Origin: an uncultured Bradyrhizobium sp.
GTDB taxonomy: Bacteria; Pseudomonadota; Alphaproteobacteria; Rhizobiales; Xanthobacteraceae
Assembly (NCBI RefSeq): GCF_947648125.1
Contig: NZ_CANSMR010000029.1
Coordinates: forward strand, 1-64,000
Length of the DNA: 64,000 nt
Direction: 5' to 3'
Numbering within the stretch: position 1 is the first letter of the stretch; each line of letters starts with the position of its first letter. Positions 1-8,132 of the stretch are shown one piece after another. The notes beneath the pieces are model-generated. The model saw only the letters and a program-made list of their open reading frames with translations. It was not told where the DNA came from and did no database searches. A program made the translations under genes and the position numbers.

Positions 1-2103
1 GGGCGGAGCTGCGACACGCGGCGGCGCGGGCCGGGAGACCGGTGCCGGCGACACTGCGGCATGCGCGGGTGCTGAACGCGCAGCCGGCGCCTGCCGTGCC
101 GGCGGCGTGCGGCTCGCCGGCGACGGCGCCGCCGCGGGCTTCACGTTTGCGGTCGGCGCGGTCGCGGCATGCGAGAGCGGTTGCGCGCCGGGCTTGCCGG
201 CAGTCGGGGGCGAGGCCGGCGCGTTGGTCGCGGGCGCAACGCCGGGCTTGGTCGGGGGTGCCGGCTGCGCATTGGCAGGCGCCATGGCTGTCGCCGGCTT
301 GCCCGGTGTCAGCGCGTTCGGCTTTGCCCCGGGCTGCACGGCGCCCGGCTGTGCGGCGCCAGGTTGTACGGTGCCCGGCTGCACGGCGCCGTGCTGCTGC
401 GTCGGGTTGGCCGGCGCGGTCGCCGACTGCGGCAGCGGCGGTCCGTTCTTGGCGCCTGGCAAGGTGTGCGCCCCCATCGCGTTCGGCGCAGCGGGAGCGT
501 TCGGCGCAGCGCCGGGCGCTCCCATGGCTGCCCCCTGTGCCGGGGTCACGCCTTGCGGACCGCCCGGCTGCGCCAGATTGGCGCGCTGCATCGCCGCGGC
601 CGGCAGTTGCGGCGCCGCCGTGACCGGTGCGCCGCCCATTGCCGCCGTCACCCCGGCCGCGTGGAGCTGCGCCGGCGTCGGGTTGGGATTGTTGATCACC
701 GTGTTGATCACTGTCGTGTTGTGGATGTTGTTGAACACGATGTTGTTCTGCGGCGGCACGACATAGGCCGGTGCGGCGACATAGGCCGGGATCGCCACGA
801 AGAACGGCGTCGGCAGCACGAACAGTCCGATCGGTGGCGGCGGTGGCGGCAGCACGACGAAGTCGGGCGGCGGCGGCGGCAGGAAGAACACCGGCGGTGG
901 CGGCGGCGGCGCGAAGTCGAACACCGGATCGCTGTAGTAGAGCACCGGGCGGTCGACATAGACGACCTCGTCGGGCGGCGGCGGCGGCACGTCGTAGTCG
1001 ATTGCCGCGAACTGCGGCGGCGGCTCTAGCGCGGCCGACAGATAGGCGAGCCGGCGCCGGGCGTCATATGCATGCGGCCCGCGCGGATAACGCCGCAGAT
1101 ACGACCAATACGCATCAGGCGTGTCGGCGTTGTAGGTGCGCCGCCAGGTGATGGCCTCGCGCCGCGCCGCCACGATCGCGCGCACGCGCTTGGCTAGCGG
1201 ATCGGTCGGATAGGCCTGCAGATAATCCTCGTAGCCTTGCAGCGTGTCGCGCTCCAGCGCGGCGGCATAGGCGTCCTGCGCCGGGAAATCGCGGATCGGC
1301 TTGGTGCGCAGTCCGGCATCGACCTGCTGCGGCGGAGCGTCCGGCTTGCGCTCGAAGAACATGAAGGGCGCGTCGACCTTCTGGGCATTCCACGGAATCT
1401 CGGCGCCCTTGGTCATCTCGTTGACGCGCAGGCGAACGCGGTCGAACACCTCAGGCAAGGTCAGGCCGCCGGCGCGAATCATTTCCGCCAATGCCTGAGC
1501 GTACGGCCCGTAAGGCGGCGCACCGTCAGGGGCGACGGTGCCGGGCGCCGAATTGAAGGCGATCAAGAGCTTCGGATCGGGATCGACCAGCGCAAGGCCG
1601 CCGGCCAGCGGCTGGCCGTCCTTGGCGAAGGGATTGCTGCGCGCCGCATCGAGCACGATGACGCCGGCCTTGATCGGCAATGCCGAGAGTTGATGGCTGT
1701 AGTCGGAGAGGCGGATCGCCTCGACCGGGACGTCGGTGTCGCGGGCGATCTTGGCGTCGACCGGCACGAAGTAGTTCTCGCCGGTGAGCTGCACGCCGTA
1801 GCCGGCGAGATAGACGAAGGCCACCGCATTGGGCCCGGCATCCTGCACCTTCTGGATGAAATCGCGGAACGACTTGCGCAGCGTCTCGCCGTCGAGATCG
1901 CGCGCCCCGATCACGTCGAAGCCCGCGGCCTGCAATGTCTGCGCGACCAATCCGGCATCGTTTGCGGCAGTCTGCAACGCGCCGGCCTGATAGGCGCCGT
2001 TGCCGACCACGAGCGCGAGACGTTTCTCCTGATCCTGCGCATGGACGGGAAGCGACGAGAGCGACACCAGACCGACGATCAATGCCCACAGAATGCGCGT
2101 CAT
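1..2103 (-). CDS. Secreted caspase-like (peptidase C14) protein with substituted catalytic dyad, 3' end outside window
   Basis: The frame is open from an ATG at 2103 to the window edge (701 codons, no stop), so the C-terminus is missing. Residues 1-22 form a signal peptide ending near VHA-Q. Residues about 26-240 match the caspase/metacaspase fold (KRLALVVGNGAY start, then FVYLAGYG and VIVLDAARSNPF). In active members these last motifs carry His (SGHG) and Cys (DACR); here they are Tyr102 and Ala154, so proteolysis is unlikely. Two copies of a YLxxYPxxPxAxxxR-type repeat follow at about 290-350. The rest is low complexity: poly-Pro blocks, an Asn/Val-rich stretch near 450-475, and a long Pro/Ala/Gln tail. 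Such tailed caspase-domain proteins are common in Bradyrhizobium. It is transcribed away from the next gene and stands alone. I infer an exported binding or scaffold role; function is unknown. Confidence 0.85.
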   Translation of the reverse strand, partial: MTRILWALIVGLVSLSSLPVHAQDQEKRLALVVGNGAYQAGALQTAANDAGLVAQTLQAAGFDVIGARDLDGETLRKSFRDFIQKVQDAGPNAVAFVYLAGYGVQLTGENYFVPVDAKIARDTDVPVEAIRLSDYSHQLSALPIKAGVIVLDAARSNPFAKDGQPLAGGLALVDPDPKLLIAFNSAPGTVAPDGAPPYGPYAQALAEMIRAGGLTLPEVFDRVRLRVNEMTKGAEIPWNAQKVDAPFMFFERKPDAPPQQVDAGLRTKPIRDFPAQDAYAAALERDTLQGYEDYLQAYPTDPLAKRVRAIVAARREAITWRRTYNADTPDAYWSYLRRYPRGPHAYDARRRLAYLSAALEPPPQFAAIDYDVPPPPPDEVVYVDRPVLYYSDPVFDFAPPPPPPVFFLPPPPPDFVVLPPPPPPIGLFVLPTPFFVAIPAYVAAPAYVVPPQNNIVFNNIHNTTVINTVINNPNPTPAQLHAAGVTAAMGGAPVTAAPQLPAAAMQRANLAQPGGPQGVTPAQGAAMGAPGAAPNAPAAPNAMGAHTLPGAKNGPPLPQSATAPANPTQQHGAVQPGTVQPGAAQPGAVQPGAKPNALTPGKPATAMAPANAQPAPPTKPGVAPATNAPASPPTAGKPGAQPLSHAATAPTANVKPAAAPSPASRTPPARQAPAARSAPAHAAVSPAPVSRPAPPRVAAPP
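331..390. repeat. Four tandem 15-bp units inside the caspase-like gene
   Basis: Four consecutive 15-bp units at 331-345, 346-360, 361-375 and 376-390 share the pattern NGGYTGYRCGGYGCC. On the minus strand they encode the pentapeptide series GAVQP/GTVQP/GAAQP in the Pro/Ala-rich tail. The unit length is a multiple of three, so copy-number change would not alter the reading frame. Confidence 0.75.
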
Positions 2104-2298
2104 AGTGGTCGTCCCTTTTCTTCTCGAGAGTTGGCGTTACGGATGGAAAGGCTACTTCCGTGAATGCGCGCTGAACAGGATTGCGGCAATTGTGGCAATC
2201 CTTGGTCTGCACGGTCGCGGGCACCCCGGAATCGGCTTCCCGGGCGCGCGCGATCAGGCGATATTACGCAGATAAAACAGGCAAAAAAGGAGCACTCG

Positions 2299-2970
2299 AT
2301 GCCAATCGCCGGACAAGGCATGCTGCTGACCTCGATGGATATCGACAGCTTACACGAAGCTGAATTCAACCGCTGGTATGATCGCGAACATCTCGAAGAA
2401 CGGGTGGCGATCGACGGATTCCTGGAGGCCCGCCGCTACGTCGCCCATGACGGCAAGCCGAAATATCTCAGCCTCTACTCGACCGCGACCTTCGAGGTGC
2501 TCGAGAGCCCCGCCTACAGCAAGGCGCTCGCCAACCAGACCGACTGGTCGAAGGCCAACATCGCGCGCTTCCAGAACATGATCCGCGGGGTCGCGCGCAT
2601 CACGATTAGCCGCGGCGTCGGCCGCGGCGCGGCGCTTGGCGTCATCCGCCTGCGCCCGCCGGCCGAGGGGGCGGACAAACTCCGCGTTGCATTGCGGGAG
2701 CAACTTGATCCAGCCTCGCGCGACGGCATCATTTCGATGCACCTGCTGGAGAACGACCCGGTGCTGTCGAAACCGCTGACGGCGGACGCCGGGAAAGCCG
2801 ATCCTGGTGCCGGCGACTGGTTCGTGCTGGTCGACGCCACCGATGTCAGCGCAGTGCCTGCCGTCGCGGCAAGCATCACCGGCAACGCCGCCTTCACACC
2901 GCTGGTGGTCACCAGCGGCGTCTACCGGCTGTTGTGGGACGTCGCCGAGAGCGACCTTCCGCGCAGCTGA
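2299..2970 (+). CDS. EthD/DUF4286-like dimeric alpha-beta barrel protein
   Basis: A 223-residue cytosolic protein. The start is the ATG at 2299, preceded by AGGAG at 2289-2293; an upstream in-frame start at 2164 has no such site. The N-terminal half (residues 1-100) contains EAEFNRWYDREHLEERV followed by FLEARRYVAHDG, the pattern of small ferredoxin-like alpha/beta barrel proteins (EthD-like, DUF4286). The C-terminal half (105-215) looks like a degenerate second copy of the same fold, with a WFVLVDATD strand. No catalytic residues can be named. Members of these families often sit beside catabolic genes, but here the neighbours are a caspase-like gene (divergent) and, 281 bp downstream, the kor operon, so context gives no function. 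Confidence 0.7.
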   Translation: MPIAGQGMLLTSMDIDSLHEAEFNRWYDREHLEERVAIDGFLEARRYVAHDGKPKYLSLYSTATFEVLESPAYSKALANQTDWSKANIARFQNMIRGVARITISRGVGRGAALGVIRLRPPAEGADKLRVALREQLDPASRDGIISMHLLENDPVLSKPLTADAGKADPGAGDWFVLVDATDVSAVPAVAASITGNAAFTPLVVTSGVYRLLWDVAESDLPRS

Positions 2971-3020
2971 AGAAAACGCGCAGCGTTTGCGCGGAGATCA
3001 TGCTCAAACACGAGCGGTAT

Positions 3021-3044
3021 GCGGTGCAGATCATGCTGCACCGC
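3021..3044 (+). terminator. Perfect 9-bp hairpin downstream of the EthD-like gene
   Basis: GCGGTGCAG-ATCATG-CTGCACCGC forms a perfect 9-bp stem with a 6-nt loop about 50 bp after the stop codon at 2970. No T-run follows, so it is at best a non-canonical terminator or an mRNA-stabilising stem. Confidence 0.35.
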
Positions 3045-3153
3045 CACATAACGCAATTGAGATTAACGCTACACGCGCATCAGCCGCGCGAAAGCTGATG
3101 ATCGGACAATTTAGCCTTTGCCTTCTCTGGAACGGCTCTAATAAGATAAGCCT

Positions 3154-3167
3154 ATGATCCAATTCAA
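3154..3167 (+). promoter_or_regulatory. Candidate FNR/FixK box upstream of the kor operon
   Basis: ATGAT-CCAA-TTCAA matches the FNR/FixK consensus TTGAT-N4-ATCAA at 8 of 10 specified positions. Its centre lies about 91 bp before the ATG at 3252. Class II FixK sites sit near -41.5, which would place transcription start near 3202 and leave a leader of about 50 nt. The match is imperfect and single, so this is only a suggestion, but it would suit an oxygen-labile enzyme. Confidence 0.3.
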
Positions 3168-3251
3168 AAACCAGAACAACGCCACGTGAGCGTTCGTCGT
3201 CAACGATAAGGCCGCGCGGGCAGGCATTTTTCGCGCGGGTCAAAGGTAGGA

Positions 3252-5051
3252 ATGAAACCGACTGATATCTCGGCGCCGGATTACTTTCATAAAGTAGTCG
3301 ATTGCCAATGGGCTTGCCCCGCACACACCCCCGTTCCCGAGTACATCCGGTTGATTGCTGAGGGGCGTTACAGCGACGCCTACATGATCAATTGGAAGTC
3401 CAACGTGTTCCCGGGAATCCTGGGGCGCACCTGTGACCGTCCATGCGAGCCGGCGTGCCGCCGAGGCCGGGTCGAGGAAACCCCGGTCGCGATCTGCCGC
3501 CTGAAGCGCGTCGCCGCCGACTTCAAGGACGACATCAAGCATCGGCTGCCGAAGCCGGGGCCGAAGAACGGCAAGCGCATCGCGCTGGTCGGCGGCGGCC
3601 CCGCCTCACTGACCGTGGCGCGCGATCTCGTCCCGCTCGGCTATCACTGCACCGTGTTCGACGGCGATCCCAAGGCCGGCGGCATGATGCGCAGCCAGAT
3701 TCCGAAATTCCGCCTGCCCGACAACGTGATTGACGAGGAGACGGACTACATCCTCAACCTCGGCGTCGAGTTCAAGGGCGGCCAGCGCGTCGACAGCCTG
3801 AAACAGCTGCTCTCCGAGAACTACGACGCGATCTTTGTCGGAAGCGGCGCGCCGCGCGGCCGCGAGCTCGACATTCCCGGCCGCAAGGAGGCCGCCGCCA
3901 ACATCCATATCGGCATCGAGTGGCTGGCCAACGTGTCGTTCGGCCACGTCGAAAAGATCGGCCGCCGCGTCATCGTGCTCGGCGGCGGCAACACCGCGAT
4001 GGATTGCTGCCGCACCGCGCGCCGCCTCGGCGGCGAGAGCGTCAAGGTGATCGTCCGCTCCGGCTTCGAGGAAATGAAGGCCTCGCCGTGGGAGAAGGAA
4101 GACGCCCTGCATGAGGACATCCCGATCCTCAACTACATGGTGCCGGTGGCATTCAAGCATGTGGCCGGCAAGCTGATCGGCGTCACCTTCCAGAAGGTGA
4201 AGGCGGAGTACGATGCCAAGGGCCGGCGCAATCTGGTGCCCTCGGGCGAGCCTGACGAGACCGTGTCCTGCGACGATGTGCTCGTTGCGGTCGGCCAGGA
4301 GAATGCGTTCCCCTGGATCGAAGCCGATTGCGGCATCGAATTCGACAAGTGGCACATGCCGAAGGTCGACCCAAAGACGTTCGTCTCGACCAATCCGAAG
4401 GTGTTCTTCGGCGGCGACGCGGCGTTCGGGCCGAAGAACATCATCTGGGCGGTGGCGCACGGCCATGATGCCGCGCTGTCGATCCACCGGATGCTGTCAG
4501 GCGAGGACATCAACGAGCGTCCGCTGCCCGAGGTGCAGATCTCCTCGCAGAAGATGGGCATCCACGAGTGGAGCTACGACAACGACATCTCCACCGACAA
4601 GCGCTTCAAGGTGCCGCATCGCGACAAGGTGATCGCGCTGAAGGACATCCGCGCCGAGGTCGAGTTGGGCTACGATCTCAAGCTCGCGCTCGGCGAGGCG
4701 GAGCGCTGCCTGAACTGCGACGTGCAGACAGTGTTCTCCGCGCCGCTCTGCATCGAATGCGACGCCTGCGTTGACATCTGTCCGATGGACTGCATCACCT
4801 TCACCGAGAACGGTGAAGAGGATGACGTGCGGCAGCGCCTGAAGGCGCCCTCGCCGCATCACGACCAGGCGCTCTACGTCTCCGGCGACCTGAAGACCGG
4901 CCGCGTCATGGTGAAAGACGAAGACGTCTGCCTGCATTGCGGGCTGTGTGCCGAGCGCTGCCCGACCGGCGCCTGGGACATGCAGAAGTACCTCATCGAT
5001 ATGGTTCAAGCGGGATCAACATGTCAGTCCAAAGCCCGATCAGCAGCGTAA
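3252..5051 (+). CDS. korC: KorC-like FAD/NAD(P) oxidoreductase with C-terminal 2x[4Fe-4S] ferredoxin domain
   Basis: A 599-residue protein related to glutamate synthase small subunits. The N-terminal Fe-S region carries C18, C22, C61, C65 and C69. An FAD-binding GGGPASL motif lies near residue 114 and an NAD(P)-binding GGGNTAMD motif near 243. CLNC is near 484, and two ferredoxin motifs, CIECDACVDICP (about 500) and CLHCGLCAERCP (about 560), close the protein. In Thauera aromatica a 66-kDa subunit of this architecture (KorC) couples 2-oxoglutarate:ferredoxin oxidoreductase to NADP. Here it precedes and overlaps the alpha and beta subunit genes, so I infer it passes electrons between the KorAB Fe-S centre and NAD(P). 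It also supplies the ferredoxin domain that is missing as a separate delta subunit. GGTAGG sits just before the start. The symbol is by analogy; the substrate is not proven. Confidence 0.8.
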   Translation: MKPTDISAPDYFHKVVDCQWACPAHTPVPEYIRLIAEGRYSDAYMINWKSNVFPGILGRTCDRPCEPACRRGRVEETPVAICRLKRVAADFKDDIKHRLPKPGPKNGKRIALVGGGPASLTVARDLVPLGYHCTVFDGDPKAGGMMRSQIPKFRLPDNVIDEETDYILNLGVEFKGGQRVDSLKQLLSENYDAIFVGSGAPRGRELDIPGRKEAAANIHIGIEWLANVSFGHVEKIGRRVIVLGGGNTAMDCCRTARRLGGESVKVIVRSGFEEMKASPWEKEDALHEDIPILNYMVPVAFKHVAGKLIGVTFQKVKAEYDAKGRRNLVPSGEPDETVSCDDVLVAVGQENAFPWIEADCGIEFDKWHMPKVDPKTFVSTNPKVFFGGDAAFGPKNIIWAVAHGHDAALSIHRMLSGEDINERPLPEVQISSQKMGIHEWSYDNDISTDKRFKVPHRDKVIALKDIRAEVELGYDLKLALGEAERCLNCDVQTVFSAPLCIECDACVDICPMDCITFTENGEEDDVRQRLKAPSPHHDQALYVSGDLKTGRVMVKDEDVCLHCGLCAERCPTGAWDMQKYLIDMVQAGSTCQSKARSAA

Positions 5052-6868
5052 ACGACTTCGTCGTCCGCTTCGCCAACGTCAACGGTTCGGGCTCGGCCTC
5101 CGCCAACGAACTGTTCGCGCGCTCGATCCTGCGCCACGGCGTGCCGGTGTCGCCACGCAACATCTTCCCGTCCAACATCCAGGGCCTGCCCACCTGGTAT
5201 GAAGTGCGCGTCACCGAGGACGGCCATCTCGGCGCCCGCGGCGGCGTCGACTTGATGGTGGCGATGAACCCGCAGACCTGGGACAAGGACGTCGCCTCGA
5301 TCGAGCCCGGCGGCTATCTGTTCTACGATTCGACCAAGCCGATGCCGACGTCGAAATTCCGCGAGGACATCACGGTGATCGGCGTGCCGCTGACCGCGAT
5401 CACCAATTCGACCTACACCGATCCGCGGCAGCGCCAGCTGTTCAAGAACATCATCTATCTCGGCGCACTCTGCGCGCTGCTCGACCTCGATCCCAAGCTC
5501 GTCGAACAGCTGATCGGCGAGCAGTACAAGGGCAAGGAGAAGCTGCTCTCCTCCAACGTCCATGCGCTGCATCTCGGCCGCGACTGGGCGCTGCAGAACC
5601 TGAAATGCCCGATTGGGCTGCGGGTGAAGAAGTCCGACAAGGTCGGCGACCGCATCTTCGTCGAAGGCAACAGCGCCGCCGCGCTCGGCGCCGTCTATGG
5701 CGGCGCCACGGTGTGCGCCTGGTATCCGATCACGCCCTCATCGTCGGTGGCGGAAGCCTTCACCAGCCACTGCAAGAAGTATCGGCACGATCCGGAGACC
5801 GGCAAGGCGAAATACGCCATCGTGCAGGGCGAGGACGAGCTCGCCTCGATCGGCATCGTGATCGGCGCGTCCTGGAACGGCGCGCGGGCCTTCACCGCGA
5901 CCTCAGGTCCGGGCATCTCGCTGATGACCGAGTTCATCGGCTTGTCCTACTTCGCCGAGATCCCGGCCGTGATCATGAACATCCAGCGCGCCGGTCCCTC
6001 GACCGGTATGCCGACCCGCACCCAGCAATGCGACGTGATCGCCTGCGCCTATGCCTCGCACGGCGACACCAAGCACGTGCTGCTGTTCCCGGAAGATCCG
6101 GCGGAGGCATTCGAGTTCGCCGCCGCCGCATTCGATCTCGCCGAGCGGCTGCAGACCACGATCTTCCTGATGCTCGATCTCGACATCGGCATGAACCACC
6201 GGCTGTGCCGCCCGTTGAAGTGGGACGATGCCAAGCAATACGACCGCGGCAAGGTGATGACGGCGGAGATGCTCGAGGAAGGCCGCGACTTCGGCCGCTA
6301 TCTCGATGTCGACGGCGACGGCATCCCCTATCGCACATATCCCGGCACGCATCCGACCAAGGGTTCCTACTTCACCCGCGGCACCTCGCGCGACCGCTAC
6401 GCGCGCTATTCCGAGGAAGGCGCGGTCTACGCCGACAACATGCAGCGCCTGGTGCGCAAGTTCGAGACCGCGCAGGACATGGTGCCGCGACCGCTGCAAG
6501 CCAACGCGGCGAAGCCGACCAAATACGGCGTGCTCTATTTCGGCTCGACCTCGCCCGCGATGGACGAGGCGATCGGAATCCTCGAGGCGCGCGGCCATCA
6601 GCTCGACCGCATGCGCATCCGCGCCTTCCCGTTCCACTCCAGCGTCGCGAGCTTCATCGCCGATCACGACTTCGTCTACGTGGTCGAGCAGAACCGCGAC
6701 GCGCAGCTCCGTCAGCTGATCGTCAACGAGAACGGCATCGACCCGGTGCGGCTGGTGCCGATCCTGCACTATGACGGCACGCCGATCACCGCGCGCTTCA
6801 TCGCCAACGCGATCGCCGACCACCAGGATCATCTCAAGGTGACCCCTCTCCGCAAGGCCGTGACATGA
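5021..6868 (+). CDS. korA: 2-oxoacid:ferredoxin oxidoreductase, fused gamma-alpha subunit
   Basis: A 615-residue protein starting at the ATG at 5021, which overlaps the end of the upstream gene by 31 bp; this implies translational coupling. Residues about 1-195 form the gamma domain (RSILRHGVPVSPRNIFPSNI, which carries the acceptor-side fold). From about 208 the alpha (pyrimidine-binding) domain begins (EGNSAAALGAVYGG, YPITPSSSVAEAF near 235, TSGPGISLMTEF). The C-terminal domain II spans about 510-605. With KorB it oxidatively decarboxylates a 2-oxoacid to acyl-CoA and reduces ferredoxin; 2-oxoglutarate is the likely substrate by analogy with alphaproteobacterial and Thauera Kor enzymes, but pyruvate or branched-chain 2-oxoacids cannot be excluded. 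Confidence 0.85.
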   Translation: MSVQSPISSVNDFVVRFANVNGSGSASANELFARSILRHGVPVSPRNIFPSNIQGLPTWYEVRVTEDGHLGARGGVDLMVAMNPQTWDKDVASIEPGGYLFYDSTKPMPTSKFREDITVIGVPLTAITNSTYTDPRQRQLFKNIIYLGALCALLDLDPKLVEQLIGEQYKGKEKLLSSNVHALHLGRDWALQNLKCPIGLRVKKSDKVGDRIFVEGNSAAALGAVYGGATVCAWYPITPSSSVAEAFTSHCKKYRHDPETGKAKYAIVQGEDELASIGIVIGASWNGARAFTATSGPGISLMTEFIGLSYFAEIPAVIMNIQRAGPSTGMPTRTQQCDVIACAYASHGDTKHVLLFPEDPAEAFEFAAAAFDLAERLQTTIFLMLDLDIGMNHRLCRPLKWDDAKQYDRGKVMTAEMLEEGRDFGRYLDVDGDGIPYRTYPGTHPTKGSYFTRGTSRDRYARYSEEGAVYADNMQRLVRKFETAQDMVPRPLQANAAKPTKYGVLYFGSTSPAMDEAIGILEARGHQLDRMRIRAFPFHSSVASFIADHDFVYVVEQNRDAQLRQLIVNENGIDPVRLVPILHYDGTPITARFIANAIADHQDHLKVTPLRKAVT

Positions 6869-7920
6869 CCTACATTGCAAAGCCGAAGTTTCATCATCCC
6901 GGCCTGAAGAAGAACGAGCTGGGCTATACCCATCGCGACTACGAGGGGAAGATCTCGACCCTGTGCGCCGGCTGCGGCCACGATTCGATCACCGCCTCGA
7001 TCATCGAGGCCTGCTACGAGCTCTCGATCGAGCCGCACCGGGTGGCGAAGATTTCCGGCATCGGCTGCTCGTCGAAGACGCCGGACTATTTCCTCGGCAA
7101 CTCGCACGGCTTCAACTCGGTGCACGGCCGCATGCCGTCGGTGCTGACCGGCGCCAACCTCGCCAACCGCGACCTGATCTATCTCGGCGTCTCCGGCGAC
7201 GGCGATTCCGCATCGATCGGCTTCGGCCAGTTCGCGCATTCGATCCGGCGCGCCGTCAACATGACCTACATCGTCGAGAACAACGGCGTGTACGGCCTGA
7301 CCAAGGGCCAGTTCTCGGCCACCGCCGACCGCGGCTCGAAGTCCAAGAAGGGCGTCACCAACACCGACAATGCGATCGACCTGGTCGCGATCGCCCTGCA
7401 GCTCGGGGCCACCTTCGTGGCGCGCAGCTTCTCCGGCGACAAGACGCAGTTGGTTCCCTTGATTGCCGCTGCGATCCGCCACAAGGGCGCGTCCTTCATC
7501 GACGTGATCAGCCCCTGCATCGCCTTCAACAACCATGCCGGCTCGACCAAGAGCTTCGACTATGTGCGCGAGCACAACGACGCGGTGAACCGGCTCGACG
7601 TGCTGGTCGGCCGCGAGCCGATCAGCGTCGACTACGCGCCCGGCACCGTGCAGGTGGTCGAGCAGCACGACGGCACGCGGCTCGCGCTGCGCAAGCTCGA
7701 TGCCGACTACGATCCGCACGATCGGCTCGGAGCACAGACCTTCCTGCAGAAGCACGCGGCCAAGGGCCAGATCGTCACCGGGCTCCTTTACGTCGATCCG
7801 GATGCCGAGGACCTGCACACCCATCTCGACACCGTCGAGACGCCGCTCAACACGCTGGACGAGAAGGCGCTCTGCCCCGGCTCAGCCGTGCTGGACAGGA
7901 TCAACGCCAGCCTGCGCTGA
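6865..7920 (+). CDS. korB: 2-oxoacid:ferredoxin oxidoreductase, beta (TPP-binding) subunit
   Basis: A 351-residue protein whose ATG overlaps the korA stop by 4 bp (ATGA). The cysteines expected to hold the catalytic-site [4Fe-4S] cluster are visible: C34 and C37 (LCAGCGHD), C68 (GIGCSSK) and C218 (ISPCIAFN). The thiamine-diphosphate/Mg2+ motif is GDGDSASIG near residue 111, followed by VENNGVYGLTKGQ. Length and motifs fit the beta subunit of 2-oxoacid:ferredoxin oxidoreductases. It completes the three-gene operon, and a long imperfect hairpin follows its stop immediately. In rhizobia such an enzyme can bypass the 2-oxoglutarate dehydrogenase complex or feed reductant under low oxygen; that physiological role is an inference. 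Confidence 0.9.
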   Translation: MTYIAKPKFHHPGLKKNELGYTHRDYEGKISTLCAGCGHDSITASIIEACYELSIEPHRVAKISGIGCSSKTPDYFLGNSHGFNSVHGRMPSVLTGANLANRDLIYLGVSGDGDSASIGFGQFAHSIRRAVNMTYIVENNGVYGLTKGQFSATADRGSKSKKGVTNTDNAIDLVAIALQLGATFVARSFSGDKTQLVPLIAAAIRHKGASFIDVISPCIAFNNHAGSTKSFDYVREHNDAVNRLDVLVGREPISVDYAPGTVQVVEQHDGTRLALRKLDADYDPHDRLGAQTFLQKHAAKGQIVTGLLYVDPDAEDLHTHLDTVETPLNTLDEKALCPGSAVLDRINASLR

Positions 7921-7962
7921 GCACACATTCTCGCCGTCACGAGTGACGTGGCGAGGATGTGC
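7921..7962 (+). terminator. Imperfect long hairpin directly after korB
   Basis: GCACA and CTCGCC on the left arm pair with GGCGAG and TGTGC on the right, with a further GTCAC/GTGAC pairing around a short loop, giving an imperfect stem of about 18 bp that starts at the first base after the korB stop. There is no T-run. Its position suggests a 3'-end or termination element. Confidence 0.45.
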
Positions 7963-7974
7963 AGCAAACTCCGT

Positions 7975-8115
7975 GTCGTCCCTGCCTAGTGCGCAATTGC
8001 GCACGGGAGCAGGGACCCATAACCACCGATGCAGATTGTCGAGCTGCTCTGCAACGACGAGTCCCGTTCACAACAGAAGCCGCGGCGTATGGGTCCCTGC
8101 TTTCGCAGGGACGAC
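7975..8115. repeat. Intergenic palindromic repeat, copy A
   Basis: The element begins GTCGTCCCTGC and ends GCAGGGACGAC. The inner ends of its two arms (CAGGGACCCATA and TATGGGTCCCTG) are also complementary, so each arm can fold alone or both can pair end to end. The right arm is GTCCCTGC-tttc-GCAGGGAC. The left-arm loop is enlarged by a perfect 16-bp palindrome, GTGCGCAATTGCGCAC, at 7989-8004. The core GCCGCGGCGT at 8079-8088 is shared with copies B, C and E. It lies between the convergent korB and the binding-protein gene. Confidence 0.75.
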
Positions 8116-8132
8116 AGCGGAGTTGGTGGCGG

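Noticed and set aside
331-390. A possible CRISPR-like array.
   Set aside because: Units are contiguous 15-mers without spacers and lie in frame inside a coding region.
169-1029. Arg-rich plus-strand frames over the left end of the window.
   Set aside because: They are the reverse of the Pro/Ala-rich tail of the caspase-like gene; composition follows from the repeats.
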